DNA of 64,000 nucleotides from Pomacea canaliculata (lineage: Eukaryota; Mollusca; Gastropoda; Architaenioglossa; Ampullariidae). Positions 35,901 through 46,943 of this stretch are shown here, piece after piece. Position 1 is the stretch's first letter. Each line of letters opens with the position of its first letter. The notes beneath the pieces were generated by a model. That model was not told the DNA's origin. It saw only the letters and a program-made list of their open reading frames with translations, and did not search any database. A program made the position numbers and the translations under genes. The DNA lies in NCBI RefSeq assembly GCF_003073045.1, contig NC_037599.1, positions 26,078,695 to 26,142,694 of the forward strand. The letters run 5' to 3'.

Positions 35901-38900
35901 GACATGGTAAGAAAAATAGCTGTGCTTCAAAAATGTTTCTACATGCTATCTAGTCTATCGTTTCTCTACATCTATTTATCCCCGCTGACGATTTCTCTTT
36001 GCACTAAAGAATTTGGGACACAGACGAGCCCAGTGACGAAAACAACAATGATTGCGCGGTGCTGGGCCCTGACGGCTTCCTGAGTGCTGCGTCCTGTCAG
36101 CGGTCTCGCCGATACATTTGCAAAAAACAATTAAGTAAGTAAAAACGTTTGAACAGTTTAACGATTTAAGAGTTGCCATAAAAATTAAGAATGTCAAAAA
36201 TATGTCCATTTTGACAAGTATGGAGCTTAATGCTTTTTATGGAACTTGTGTGTTTTCAGCATTCTCTGCCGCTAGGGTGATTTGTTCAAAGTTTTCTTGA
36301 AAAATTTTCAAACATGTAATTTTATACACATTAAACTAACCATAAATACATTCATATCTTTTGTTATATACATAGTAGGAATTTGCACATTTATACACAG
36401 CAGTGTCTCTTTTTTATACGGACAATGACTGTACCTCAGAATAAACAAAATACCTTTTGTCTGTTGTGGGCGGAGACAATGCAACAGCAGACTGTGGTGC
36501 TGGGTGGATCCTCATCAATAGTTCCTGTTATATGCTCTCCACTGATGCAGTTACATGGATGGATGCACAAGCAAACTGCACATTACATGGAAGTAACTTA
36601 TTCACTGTGAGCTCTTTGGTGGAGTTGGTAAGAGAATATATTGAGCACTATTTGACTCTTATTAGGAAATTTCTTAACTCGAAAAATATTGTTTATGGTG
36701 ACCAAGTGTAGCAAAGTTTTGCGCGACGAGAAACAAAAATCGATGGCTTATGGGGGATGAAAGCACATTATTGGTTCATTGGAACAGCATGTTCGTCAAT
36801 ATCTTAACTTGACCAAAAGTACAATTCAGTTTAATGAGTCAATATCATGACAGCTTAGTTAACAGCGATGTAGGCCGCATTGTAAAGAGGTTATTTTTTT
36901 GTCGTGACCGACTTTATAGAGAGTGCAATCCCTGTCCCTAAAATGAGCGGAAGACATCGATTACAGATACAGATCAGATACAGATTGGAGTGGCGTCCCT
37001 TCGCCTAGCAGGTCTGAGGGTGGCGGCTCTCTGCAATTTTTTTATTAGCTGGTTGTGTTTTTGGTGCCAGTTGTGTCGGCCGGTGTTTTTTTTTTTTTTT
37101 TTTTCGTTGCGTCGTTGTTGTCCAGGACTGTCTGACTCTTCTGCGACTTTCGGATTTTCCTTTGGTTTTCCGAGCTGTACATTTGAACTCAGGGCCGTTG
37201 AGAGCCAGCCCGGGCCCTGGGGAGACGACTTGCTAAAACAAGTAGCTGGTCAGATTCAAGAGGGACAAGAAGCTAAAGACAGACAAAAGTTAACGATAAT
37301 GAGCATGAACCTTATTGTTGTCAAAAATGGATTAAAAACTTGAACAGCGAATTAGGTTTTAAAAGAATATTTCTTAAAATAAGTAAAATCCTTGAAATTA
37401 AATATAAGCTATTCCACGTTAGACTTGTGCATATGGTATAATTATTATCTTATATACTTAATAAATAATTAATTTTTTTAAAGAGATAAAAATTTTAAGT
37501 AAAAACCTATGTACCTTTCGTAACCAAGAAAAAGAAGCAATCAAACACATATTTTTGAAACGTAACTATGTTCAAGAATTTTGGAAGTACTACATTGATA
37601 TGATAATCATATATATAATGCCATGAAATAAATAAAAAAGTTTATGACTATTTTAGGTAACAACTTTGAGTTTGAAAAAATCCCATAAAAATTATTTAGA
37701 TAAGAATCCTTCCCGCTAGAATAATATTCACAAAATCTACAAAATTCGGACAATTAAATGAAATTATAATAAAGAAAACTAAAAAAGAAAGTTTACTAAC
37801 CCTGCTGATTGAATGTTTCCACAGGCCATAAGACATCAATCAAAACGAAAGACCCTCATTTAAAGCTGTAATTGAACAGAATGAAGACTGGGATGTTTTG
37901 TCAGAGCAATATTTCTTTCTTTTAATATAATATTTTTTAATATAGCTCTTTTTTCTGATATATCACATTTCTCACATTCATATATATGTGTGCTTAACTG
38001 TCGACTTGAATCAGTGGTGGTAGAGAGAATAGATAACTCGCAACCTTTTCACCGATACCAAGTAGTGAAATTAAGAGACTCTTAGGTAAAGCAGTAAGCT
38101 TCATTTTAATGCATTGTTTTGCTCCTTGTTTTCCCGTAGATTTTGGTTTCTTTTTTCTTCTTCTTCAGGAAACAGTACTAATTGAGGCATTAAGAAAGGA
38201 ATATATTTTAGCAGATCTTATTTAAAGTCTCAATTTTCATCCACTGGGTTTATATTGCATGAAGCGCACTAAGTATTTTTATATATCTGTTTGAGAGAGA
38301 GGAGAGAAAGAGAGAGATAAGTTGTCAGCAGATCTGCAATAGGTGTGTGCATAAAACACAACTTTTATAGAAGATAGAGATGAAATCTTTGAGAATTTCT
38401 TTTATGTGATGTTTTATCGAGCAAAGTTATTTACTATTGGTTTCATTATCATTCGCATATAACAGATACATTAGCTATATATATATATGTGGACGGTAGA
38501 ACCAAAATATTTCGATGCAATATAGGAATGGTTTCTCTGGTGTTGTATTTTAAATAAAACCCTATGCACACACAGCACTAATGATATAGAGACAGTGGTG
38601 TGCTGCAAGCAAAAAAATTACATCGCAGTATATTGTATTATATCTATAAGTGTTTTATGTAAAGTTACAGATAAAGGAAAAAATCATAGAAAGACACCCC
38701 CTATCAACATCGTGGGTAGGTCTACAAAAACTATCATCAGGAGATAGAAGATGGCGATGGCAAGGCGTGTCTTCATCTTTTTCACCACGGGTCACGTGAG
38801 TTCTCTATTAATGCACTTTCAAGTTTAGTCGAATATTTATCTTTGACTGATGCGTGGAGGCGGAGAATGATCCACAAATTAGCCAGAAGTGTTATAGTGA

Positions 38901-41900
38901 GAGAAAACTGCAATGTGTACAATTTTTGTAGTGCTGTAAAGATAAAGAGTTAGTGCGAGCAACAGATCAGTCAGTACTACTCCCTACAATGAAAGAAAAA
39001 TAGAAAAGCTTTGTCTCCAAACTTGTTACCTACAGCAATCTTTTCTGTCACTTCTTTTCCGTTCGCCACGGAATAGTTACCTCTCCTAGCGGGTACCACT
39101 TTAGACCCAATGAATTGTTTAGACTCGTTTGTCATTGCAATAGTTGATTATTCATTCTGTAAACTGTTATCTTTCGAATCACATTTACCATACAAAATTT
39201 TTAAAGGACCAAACAGTTCTTGTAGCTTTAATATCTGCTACAGTGCAAATTAAAGTTTTCTGATTTCTGGATAGATATATAATTACTCACAAAAACCTAA
39301 AAACAGATTGTACTTGCATGCATCTTAAGTTGACAAATTTGGACACGAAATATAAATTGTGGCATCGTGGAATGAACTGGACATTTTTAAAGTTAGTGCA
39401 TGGTATGTAAATAACGCTTACCTGGTTTGCTTTTACTGTAGTTGTCTGAGTCTGCCCCACAGTGTTATAGAAACGCTTAATAAACTCAAATATGCAAGAT
39501 GTTCTGGTGAACCAAAACTGTCACCGTACAATGTAATCACTCTATACCCCTGTCACCTACGGGCAGCATAAACTCTAATCAACATTATTTATCAAGGGGT
39601 ATTTAAAATGAGAGAGAACGAGGGTAGAACAAACATGACTTAAGAAGACGTTGGACACTAGTGGTCTCCACCCAGACTCTGGAATGAGTTCAGAATATCA
39701 TATCCGGAAAAAAAGTAGCCCGACAGTTGAGAGTAGGTTGTTTAGCAGGTGTTGAAACAATTTCAGACTATGGACATCACTAAGCAATATATTTAGTGTA
39801 TACAGTCCCAATAGGTGGTACATCACGATGGCAAGTTTCTAAGTCAAACAGCTTTGAGAAACAGATTCATCTCTGATAACAGACCTGAGAGTGGCAACAC
39901 ACCTCAACACCACCAGCAGAGCATCCGCAACAGCCTCCACCAGTATAAATTTGCACAGTAAGACTGCTGACACAGGCATTCTGCTAGGCACGTGTGCAGT
40001 GGTGCAGACGTCGTCTGGGATAGAAAAAGAAGTCGTGGAGAAAAACAAATTATTTTCTGACTTGGACAGGGTCACTCTGGTCATGATAATCATGACAGAC
40101 AACGTGTGTAGCAACGTCCAGGAATGCTATTCGTCGATTTGATGGTTTGAGAAGACATCTATCTTCGTGGCAAAACCCCAGTTTGTCTGGCCATCACATC
40201 TACTTCACTTATGTCCTAAAGAGCACGTTTTCTACATCCTTAGCAACGCCACATTGAGTCCATCTACCCACCGGAATAATTGCTCCAGTTCTTGCAACTC
40301 GATTCTCTTAACCATACCTCAAGAGACTTTAAAGAAACTTTAAAAAATCTATTATAGAAAGATCCACTGAATAGAAGACCTCAGTATTAAACATAGAGAT
40401 ACGTTTAAGTTGTCTCGGCTTTAGCCAGTTGCTGCTTATTATTACTGCCAAGTCATATGCACCACAAGCCTAAGTCAAATCGACCCTACTATAACCATGT
40501 CCTCAAATCGTCCCAACACCAAAAGTCAAAGCACGTCCTTTCCACGGAGAGAACGATTTGCCTCAAACGGGAGGGCGATACGGCTAGACGATATAGTGTT
40601 ATAGCTAAATGACCAGCATTTCCCACCCTATTAGAAGGACTAGGACTCTATGTTAAGTGTGAGTTTCTGTGAAAAAAATCTTGACAATATGAGCTTGAGC
40701 TCTTTCTGAGCTTGCAGATGTTTGTAGAAGCTTGTATAAAAAATTGGAGTTATTTAACCATATTTTAGGAAACAGTACTTTTGTGTTGCGCACAATCTAG
40801 TCATTGAAAACGTACTAGACTTTGAAGTTATACATATATAATATTATATTATAATAAAGTTTTGAAAATATATTTAAAGTGTGAACAAGCCGAAGCCAAA
40901 AACATTTCAAGTGAACAATATTACAAAAAATAAAACAAATGTATCTACAGCTGGAGGTTCAATGGAACACATTGGTTTCGTCTCGCATGCGGTCAGCCGA
41001 CCACGCTACCCTTGTCTATATAATAACATCTTTTTAAACCTGCCACAAAATCTTGCTTAATTTGGCAGACAATGGAAGGAAGACGAGCTCAACAAGGTGT
41101 TGAGTCATAAAGACTGTGCGGTGATGGACTCTGAGGGCCTGCTAAATGGTGTGACATGTGACTCCTCTCACCACGTATTATGCGTGAAAACATCAAGTGA
41201 GTAATAAGAAATTTAATAATTAAAGTCTACTGAATATTTTAATCACACTACGTATTTTGACTCATAAGGATTTGCTCCATTACCTACCAGTTTACTGAAT
41301 GTTGAATTCTGCTTGAAGAAGGAATACTGCACGGGGAAAGGAAGAATGGTAGATGGGACAGTATTACATTTATGCAGTACTCTGGAGGCATTGAAGAGTT
41401 CTTTACACATTGTGTTCGATTGGTTGCCATATCTTCACTGAGCACTTTTGCCTGCTTACTATTATTACAGGCTTAGGAATCGATGGCTGTGAAACTGGTT
41501 GGTTCTTGATCTCACAAAATTGCTACAAGTTTTTCCCAATGATGATGCAATCTGAGGCCCAGAAGAGTTGCGAAGCAGAGGGAGGTAACTTGCTGTCGGT
41601 GAAAACCTTTCACGAACTGGTAGGTAGTGTTGACAAACACCTCTTAACAAAATGAAAAATTACAAAATGACTCTGTTTGTAGTTTTATGACTTTGCACTC
41701 AATATCTTTATCCACATATTGTTGGTTACTATAACGATTAAGTTATACTAAAGTCATGAGCATAATGCGAATGAATTATATACACTTTACATAGAGGTGG
41801 TGTAGGTATGAAATCTCACAAATTTCTTCTGAGTCTGGATTTTTGTGCTAGTAATTGTATAAAGAGTTGTCCAAATCTGAGATAACTAGTTTGTTGGCCT

Positions 41901-44558
41901 GTAAGTTTACACGCTTTTCTTTAAAGAAGTGATTTTGGTGGGTACCATGATCGTGATGAGCGCTCAGCAGATATTATATCATTCGCCACGCGTAGTACGC
42001 GGTTGTACTACGGCGCTAAGCGTCGCAGCCCACGCGTCGCCTGAATCTGTACTACGCACTGTTGTACCACAGTAGAGTCTTTCGAGTGTTTAGTTCTGTG
42101 CGTAAAGAACAATACATAAGGGGAGAAAATACGGAACCTTAAGGAATTGTTCCTCTTTCGATTACTTCCCTTTAAAGTCTGAAAAAATCAACCAATCAGG
42201 TATTTTCTCCATGTTAAAACCACGCGAAGGTTTGTTTACTTCAGCGCCATTTTGACATTCGTAGCAGGTTACTCAATTCGACGTGGATTTGTACTTCAAA
42301 CAACCGAAAATGAGAAGAAAACAGTAAGTAATATTAAAATCAAAAGGTATATTCTCATTAAATATATGCCTGTTTTGAGCTTTGTGTGTATATATATTTT
42401 ATAAATATTTTTTCTGATTGTCGAACTTTGACCTACGGCCCCATTTTGTGAGTTCTCGGTCCGATACAGTTACAGTCTTTCAGTTGATTTTACTACAAGA
42501 CAACAAAACGTATATTTGTTAAAATGTACACCACGTAAATCTATTTTAAATGATCTTTAAAACGGAGTATCACACATAGTTGTTGTTAATGTAGGATATT
42601 AAATATAATTTTTTTGAAAATACCAGTCGAGATTTCATTCGCGGTCATTCTCTGCTGCGTATACCGGGGTCAAACGGGCTACCGCAGCTCCGTATTGAAT
42701 GAGTTATAGCAGTGATATTTGATTAAAAGGCATAAGGCATGACAATATACAAGATTATGGAAGAAAAATATTTTGCTATCAGCTGTTATCAGTCATGGGT
42801 CCCAAACAAGGAATGTTTGCAGTAGGTTGTGCATTGAAATCACAGTGTAATGGTAGTCATTACTGCCAGCCGATGATGTAGCGATCGTAAACAACCTATA
42901 TCTGGTTTCTAAATAAAGATGGAGTTACTGAAAAAGGTCAGATTGGAGAGCTCGCGATGGTGGATAAACCTGCAAATAACAGATGCAGGTGCTTCAGCTT
43001 CATCTGACAGAGGCATTGGGAAGCCGGGGGATACTACGGGAACGTGTGGGGAGATCACTCCTGACGGCTTGAACTACGCGGACTGCACGCTTGTTCGTTC
43101 CTACATTTGTCAAAAAAATCAAAGTAAGTAGAGAGTTTGGTACTTCGTAGAAGACATAAAGATAATTTTAAGTAACATGAAATAATGCAAATGATGCTAT
43201 GTACTTCTGAAATCTGGGAACGAAGATTCCCAAATTATTTTTGCTTTACTTGCATCATCCACCACCATACACTGCCACGAGATACTTTATGTAGGTGATA
43301 TTTGCGTTCAAAAGTGAAGGTACTAACTATTTATGTTACGGTGAAGGTGAAAATTAATGCTTAATTGTCGACCCTGCGTAAGTCCCACGCGCCGATCTCG
43401 TCGTCAATAGTTCGCTTCATGGGTCCTAATCTATACGGTGACAACCTCTCCAACAAACTGACCCAGCCTGCAGGAAATTTGGGATTTTGAATGGCCCCGC
43501 TTGGGAAGAGGACTGAAAATACGGGCTACGGGCGGTGATGCTCCTATGTAACCGAACGCCCAACAGTCGTAGCCATTACTCGCTTACAATGACCCGTATG
43601 TCGAACATTTTGCTCGCCATGTGACCTCGCACCCGGATTCACTGACCAGGAGGACTTCGGACTCGCCGCTCGGTCAATGACCACCTGCAACAACTGCTTT
43701 GTTCATCGCGCTCGCAGTGAGTTTACAAATTAAGTAAGAACTACACCCTAAAATTATGTTAAATATTAAAGCATTAATGATTCATACACGTTGAAACTGT
43801 ATGCAAAATATTGTGCTTTTGTAGTATTAGATTAATTTAATTTGTACAGCTCAGCCCGAGCTATTATATATCACGAGGTACTTACGCTTGTTGAATGTGC
43901 TCTCTTAAAAAAGATGCTTGATCACATAAAGTATTTTATGTATAAATTCCCGACGCAAAATGTTGGTGTTGTTAAATAATCATTCGTATCAGTTTATCTT
44001 ATAACAGTCCTTAACAATTTACCATTTATTGAGATTTGAACACTCTTATTCCGTAAGATAGATTACCATAATTAATCACTTTCTTTTTTATCTAACAAAA
44101 ATTGACTTCCTTTTGAATACAGACTTTGGTTAAAGTTAGTGTTTCATGTTATTGAGTTTACTTTCTTGGTGAGGCTGAAGATCGAGGATCGTGATTAGTC
44201 AGACATTCCAGAAATGAAGATCATGCTGTCAGTGTGGTGTGCTTTTGAAGGTGCCGTGTTGTTTTGGGCTCTTACCCATGAACCTGTATTTTCCAGCTCC
44301 ATGTATGATTTTATGATAAACATTTTTCACGTATTTATGTTTTGATAGTTTATATGCATCTCCTTATCAACTTATGCTTCTGTGGAATTTAAATTGAGAT
44401 GCTTATTTTATGTTTAGCATTAAAGAACTAATATTTCCATTGCATCTTATTGAACAGACTGGATCATGCTGTTGACGAGCACAGAGATGTGCTTCAAGGC
44501 TTGCTCCCCAGATGAATCAAGTTTTAATACTACTGCAAAATTTAAGTGTTCAAGGTGA
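22762..44558 (+). CDS. Multi-CTLD C-type lectin gene (partial, at least five CTLDs)
   Basis: Thirteen CTLD exons can be placed and join in frame: 22762-22874, 26821-26948, 30594-30736, 31323-31453, 34599-34723, 35166-35323, 35579-35703, 36010-36134, 36476-36627, 38665-38795, 41069-41196, 41471-41619 and 42919-43123, with a doubtful terminal exon at 44458-44558. Each CTLD uses exon A (phase 1 in, 0 out; N-terminal Cys pair and helix), exon B (0/2; WWVGL motif) and exon C (2/1; last three Cys and YICxK). Every domain is thus a phase 1-1 cassette, ideal for tandem duplication. The fold is the long-form CTLD with an extra N-terminal Cys pair. No signal peptide, exon A for CTLD1 or TM segment was found, so both ends are uncertain. 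Likely a secreted or membrane pattern-recognition lectin. Confidence 0.8.
22875..25840. other. Lectin intron, no gene seen
   Basis: The first part of the CTLD1 B-C intron. AT-rich to about 24600, then more balanced base composition with scattered short frames that match nothing I recognise. A (CA)n run lies near 23732. Confidence 0.4.
25840..26530 (+). mobile_element. RTE-like LINE fragment (pre-RT and RT blocks 1-2)
   Basis: Plus-strand reading in shifting frames gives LGRWTNNCTDLYNF, VDNVPAEL and then KGNPRQCQNDRKISLISH (in a corrected frame). These match the order of the RTE/BovB-type segment leading into reverse transcriptase. It is interrupted by stops and ends before the catalytic motif. 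It sits about 290 bp upstream of CTLD1 exon C. Confidence 0.7.
26949..29472. other. Lectin intron, no gene seen
   Basis: Intron between CTLD1 and CTLD2. A C-run at 27427-27441 and a T-run/G-run at 27920-27950 are the clearest features. Several 60-100 codon frames exist on both strands but show no family resemblance and no splice support. Confidence 0.4.
29473..30125 (-). pseudogene. piggyBac-type transposase C-terminal remnant
   Basis: Minus strand, 30071-29667 is open and encodes the end of a DDE_Tnp_1_7 (piggyBac) domain: VLRWTDKNDVAVLTT, YMGGVVHRDQMVAYNTFHRK and KWWKKLAFYLL. The third catalytic Asp region (GGVDRxDQ in the family) here has H in place of D in VVHRDQ. After a frameshift the stretch 29660-29473 encodes the Cys-rich end, CHVCYHRLRAEGETSDYC and then PCIHSCMEAYH. 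The N-terminal half is absent and there are frameshifts, so it is inactive. It lies in a lectin intron in antisense orientation. Confidence 0.85.
30594..34723 (+). CDS. CTLD2 (exons A, B, C) with QPD motif
   Basis: Exon A 30594-30736 (CSTDSAGMSSCYTVSTEKAN), exon B 31323-31453 (LQVRKEM, WWVGLRKNKSSSNTWKW), exon C 34599-34723 (LWDLNQPDNF, NCAEMF, FMNDLEC, YICEK). It is the only domain here with a QPD tripeptide at the Ca2+-site position, which in the CTLD family marks galactose-type ligands. The WND motif is MND, keeping Asn-Asp. It is therefore the best candidate for Ca2+-dependent sugar binding. The B-C intron holds an RTE-like LINE. Confidence 0.82.
32290..33680 (+). mobile_element. RTE-like LINE fragment (RT), decayed
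   Basis: Frames along the plus strand read successively as a pre-RT helix (AAKNINYRKIVEESY near 32350), CKEHFEKLLNF (about 32706), RQIIEKLK followed by IDFENAFAN-like RT block (about 33123-33195) and LPSSKH-type downstream sequence near 33500. Numerous stops and frameshifts. It is inserted in the CTLD2 B-C intron in sense orientation. Confidence 0.65.
34300..34515 (-). repeat. Possible SINE-like dispersed repeat
   Basis: The minus-strand reading has a pattern (GGTCACC..., then GTACCTATTTACGCCAGATGG) reminiscent of gastropod short interspersed repeats. No clean pol III boxes or target duplications were found. It is placed just before CTLD2 exon C. Confidence 0.25.
35166..36134 (+). CDS. CTLD3 (exons A, B, C)
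   Basis: Exon A 35166-35323 (NCETGWILISSSCYK, ASCKKDGADMLSINSIDEL), exon B 35579-35703 (HIKIEMERF, NWWVGLRKTEPSSTWRWV), exon C 36010-36134 (IWDTDEPSDENNNDCAVL, ASC, RYICKK). This is the cleanest domain, with all six Cys of the long-form CTLD and short introns. The Ca2+-site tripeptide is EPS and the WND position reads LSA, so classical sugar coordination is probably lost. Confidence 0.88.
36476..41196 (+). CDS. CTLD4 (exons A, B, C)
   Basis: Exon A 36476-36627 (CGAGWILINSSCYML, DAQANCTLHGSNLF), exon B 38665-38795 (LQIKEK, SWVGLQKLSSGDRRWRW), exon C 41069-41196 (QWKEDELNKVLSHKDCAVM, LLNGVTC, VLCVK). Acceptor GCGGAG|ACAATG gives the required phase 1; the nearer-looking CTCAG acceptor would create a stop. 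The Ca2+-site tripeptide is replaced by DEL and the WND Asp is lost (LNG). Introns of 2.0 and 2.3 kb contain LINE debris. Confidence 0.82.
36990..37600 (+). mobile_element. LINE fragments (5' end and RT C-terminal piece)
   Basis: 37185-37305 encodes a segment with AVESQPGP (37194-37217) followed by a charged helix (DDLLKQVAGQIQEGQEAKDR), resembling the 2A-like start of some LINE ORFs. 37505-37585 reads CTFRNQEKEAIKHIF and YVQEFWKYY, resembling the Cys-rich end of an L1/Tx1-type RT protein. The two pieces may be from different elements. Both are decayed and lie in the CTLD4 A-B intron. Confidence 0.45.
38796..41068. other. Lectin intron, no gene seen
   Basis: Intron between exons B and C of CTLD4. 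AT-rich with short frames on both strands (for example 39839-40142 in both orientations), none with a recognisable domain. Confidence 0.4.
41471..43123 (+). CDS. CTLD5 (exon A plus fused, shortened B-C exon)
   Basis: Exon A 41471-41619 (CETGWFLISQNCYKF, KSCEAEGGNLLSVKTFHEL). The second exon 42919-43123 starts with a B-type beginning (MELLKKV, WWINL) and continues without an intron to C-type ends (IGKPGD, GTCGEI, YADC, YICQK). Phase 0 in and phase 1 out equal those of separate B plus C exons. The loop region between WWINL and KPGD is shorter than in the other domains, and the WIGL core is altered, so the fold is retained but ligand loops are reduced. Confidence 0.8.
44458..44558 (+). CDS. Possible terminal exon of the lectin gene
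   Basis: Acceptor TGAACAG|ACTGG allows the phase-1 join required after CTLD5 and yields 33 residues with three Cys before TGA at 44556-44558. AATAAA follows near 44790. No domain is recognisable and other acceptors (for example before 45002) also give short tails, so this is a guess. Confidence 0.3.
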
Positions 44559-44621
44559 TCAATACTACTGCAAAATTTAAGTGATCAAAGTGATCAATAC
44601 TACTGCAAAATTTAAGTGATC
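44526..44621. repeat. 35-bp tandem repeat, about 2.7 copies
   Basis: AATACTACTGCAAAATTTAA begins at 44526, 44561 and 44596 with an exact 35-bp period; copies differ at a few bases. The first copy overlaps the stop codon of the possible terminal lectin exon. Confidence 0.9.
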
Positions 44622-44877
44622 TTCAAGAGATTTTCCAGATGTTTAAATGAGGAAGCAGGCTAGATGAACATGTAATAGTATGAGGAATCATAGTGTACAG
44701 AATTCAGGAAAAGCGGCTGTCATGAAAGACTGTGCATTTGCGGCAAACACCCTTTTAAGCGATCCTTTCTAATTTGAGTTTTTAATTCGAATAAATATAA
44801 TGACATTATTTTATATGAAGTCTCTACGGTTTTATATGATGTGTTGAGACTGATTTGCAGCTATATGCATTATCCAC

Positions 44878-44946
44878 CCATTGGTCCTCATCCGTGGAGC
44901 AAGGTTCACACCAACCATTGGTCCTCATCCGTGGAGCAAGGTTTAC
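44878..44946. repeat. 37-bp tandem repeat, two copies
   Basis: TTGGTCCTCATCCGTGGAGC starts at 44881 and again at 44918, followed in both by AAGGTT. Non-coding; function unknown. Confidence 0.9.
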
Positions 44947-46943
44947 AATTATATCGTAAAAAGCACAAATTCAGATCATTTAATTTTTCTTAACAGATTC
45001 GGCATCTCTCCTGCGTTTGAGGGGAGAATTCCATGACCTCCCTTGTGTGGAAGATTTTATAAAGAATGTTTTGTTCTGAACTTCCGTTAAAATATAATTT
45101 TAGAGGTGCAGAAGAGAGGAAAAGCTTTCATCTGCTTCAGATAAGAGGGGTCTTAATTAGTGCATGATCTTATAGGTGAATTCTTTGAAGTGTACAAAAT
45201 GTCTGTTTGTTAAAAATAAAGTTTACAAACTAATTTTTGTAGTGACCCCTAGCATTAGTTTCTCTGCATTTACAAAGTTATTACTACTATTATACCTTCC
45301 TTCTGTGTACAGATGCAGTTGGAAAACCATGCCCGCTGTGAAAGCCGGTATAGACGGTATGGCACACAAGTGGATTGCAAATGCGAGATACAGGGATGGA
45401 GAAAGTGGTTAAAAGACAATGCCGTCTGATGGTGAGTGTTTATGAACCTTGTATCAGTTTATCGAGGGAAATATTCACATACTTGTGAATGTTCTTATGC
45501 CATGTCTGTTATTGAAATGTCTCGTCTCCTTTGAGCACCGGGATCAGACAAGGCGACTTGGCAGCCTTTTGTCATCAGCAAATCATTAGGAGGGCATGCC
45601 ATATCCTCTCTATTTCTGACCATGTGTTGACATGTGAGTTTTCACTTTTGTAGTCTGGCTGTAGGTACGCAATGTCTGTCTGTAGAACCAATCGTCACCG
45701 CAACTCATTCATTCCACGGACTATTCCCTTGAACAACTTTACTGACCGTCATGTTGTACTTGCCTGACGTGACCTAAGGTCACCAACTGCGTCTACTGTT
45801 TCTGGGAATATGTGTGTGTGTAAGAAATTGCTTCAACGCGTTTTGTATGTATTATCTAGTAGAAACATTATCTATAATTGCCATTTGACACAAATAAAGT
45901 TGTTTTTCATTCTTCCACACAGAAGTAAAGCACATTTGATTCTGCTGTAACAAGCCAAGAAGTTGACATTCGATAATCTGTTGCTAGTTTTACGTTCGAA
46001 AACACCTATCATTATTTTCATTAAAATCAAAATTTAATAAAGACAGCTATACAATTAAAACTCTTTATTTTGCAGCTATTCATCTTCTCCAAATCGTTTC
46101 TTTACTGTTGAAAACGTAAACTTTTTTGTTGGTATTTTTACATTTTAATTATGAAGACAGTTGAACAACAATGCGGTCGTTCGTAAATAATGTGCGTTTT
46201 ATTTTCAGCAATATGACAAGAAGAGCAATACTTTAAGCTACAGGTAGAAAAGGGTTTAGAAAGTTTTAAAAGAAATTAACCAGAAAGCAAAGTTTTGATT
46301 TTCTGGGTCAGAAATATCTTTATTCAATTCTTTCTAAGTGCTTACAAATATTTGAAGTGTGGCACAAAGAAAAATAAAAATTATCCTAAAATTACAATTT
46401 TCTTTGTGACACAAAAACTTTAGCCGAAACAGTGTTAAATGATTAACATAATGAATCTTTACTTTGTTTTATATTATTATATAAACTATTGTTATGACAA
46501 TATCTAATACAAAATGGTGCGCATTATAAGACGAAACATTTTACCCCATGTTCATTGGTTAAATTAGTTTTTCTGTCTTCTTAAATTTCCTTAGATTATC
46601 TCCCTTGAAAAGGAGAGCAGAACTTGTGTACTTTTAAATAGTATATTTGTATATTTGATCTTTAGGTCACTCATGTAGAAACTAGGTACAATACAGATGT
46701 AGTCCTTTTTTGTACGAATTTTCTGTACAGAATGTATATAAACTTAACCTTTATAGAAATATTCAATGTGGTATGGAAGATAAAAATTGTTTTGACACTT
46801 GAGAGAAATATACATACGTGAACAGCTTTGTGTAAATACATCATTTTTCATGCAGCAATTTTAGTTCACTTGTTTCGGAAAAAAATTAGCTTCTTTCTGT
46901 ACATTTTTTTATTAAATGTCAAATACTTAACAAATTCAGAAAA

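Noticed and set aside
41940..42080. Clustered GTAGTACGCGG/GTACTACG-like motifs suggesting an array
   Set aside because: Spacing is irregular and copies are short; neither a CRISPR-like array nor a clear palindrome.
45312..45428. Candidate alternative terminal exon of the lectin gene after TGTACAG
   Set aside because: The phase-1 join stops after a few residues; the longer frame needs a phase the preceding exon does not offer.
45540..45600. IRQGDLAAF-like string suggesting LINE RT at the left edge of unit B
   Set aside because: Too short, with no flanking RT blocks; only a hint that retroelement sequence lies at the duplication border.
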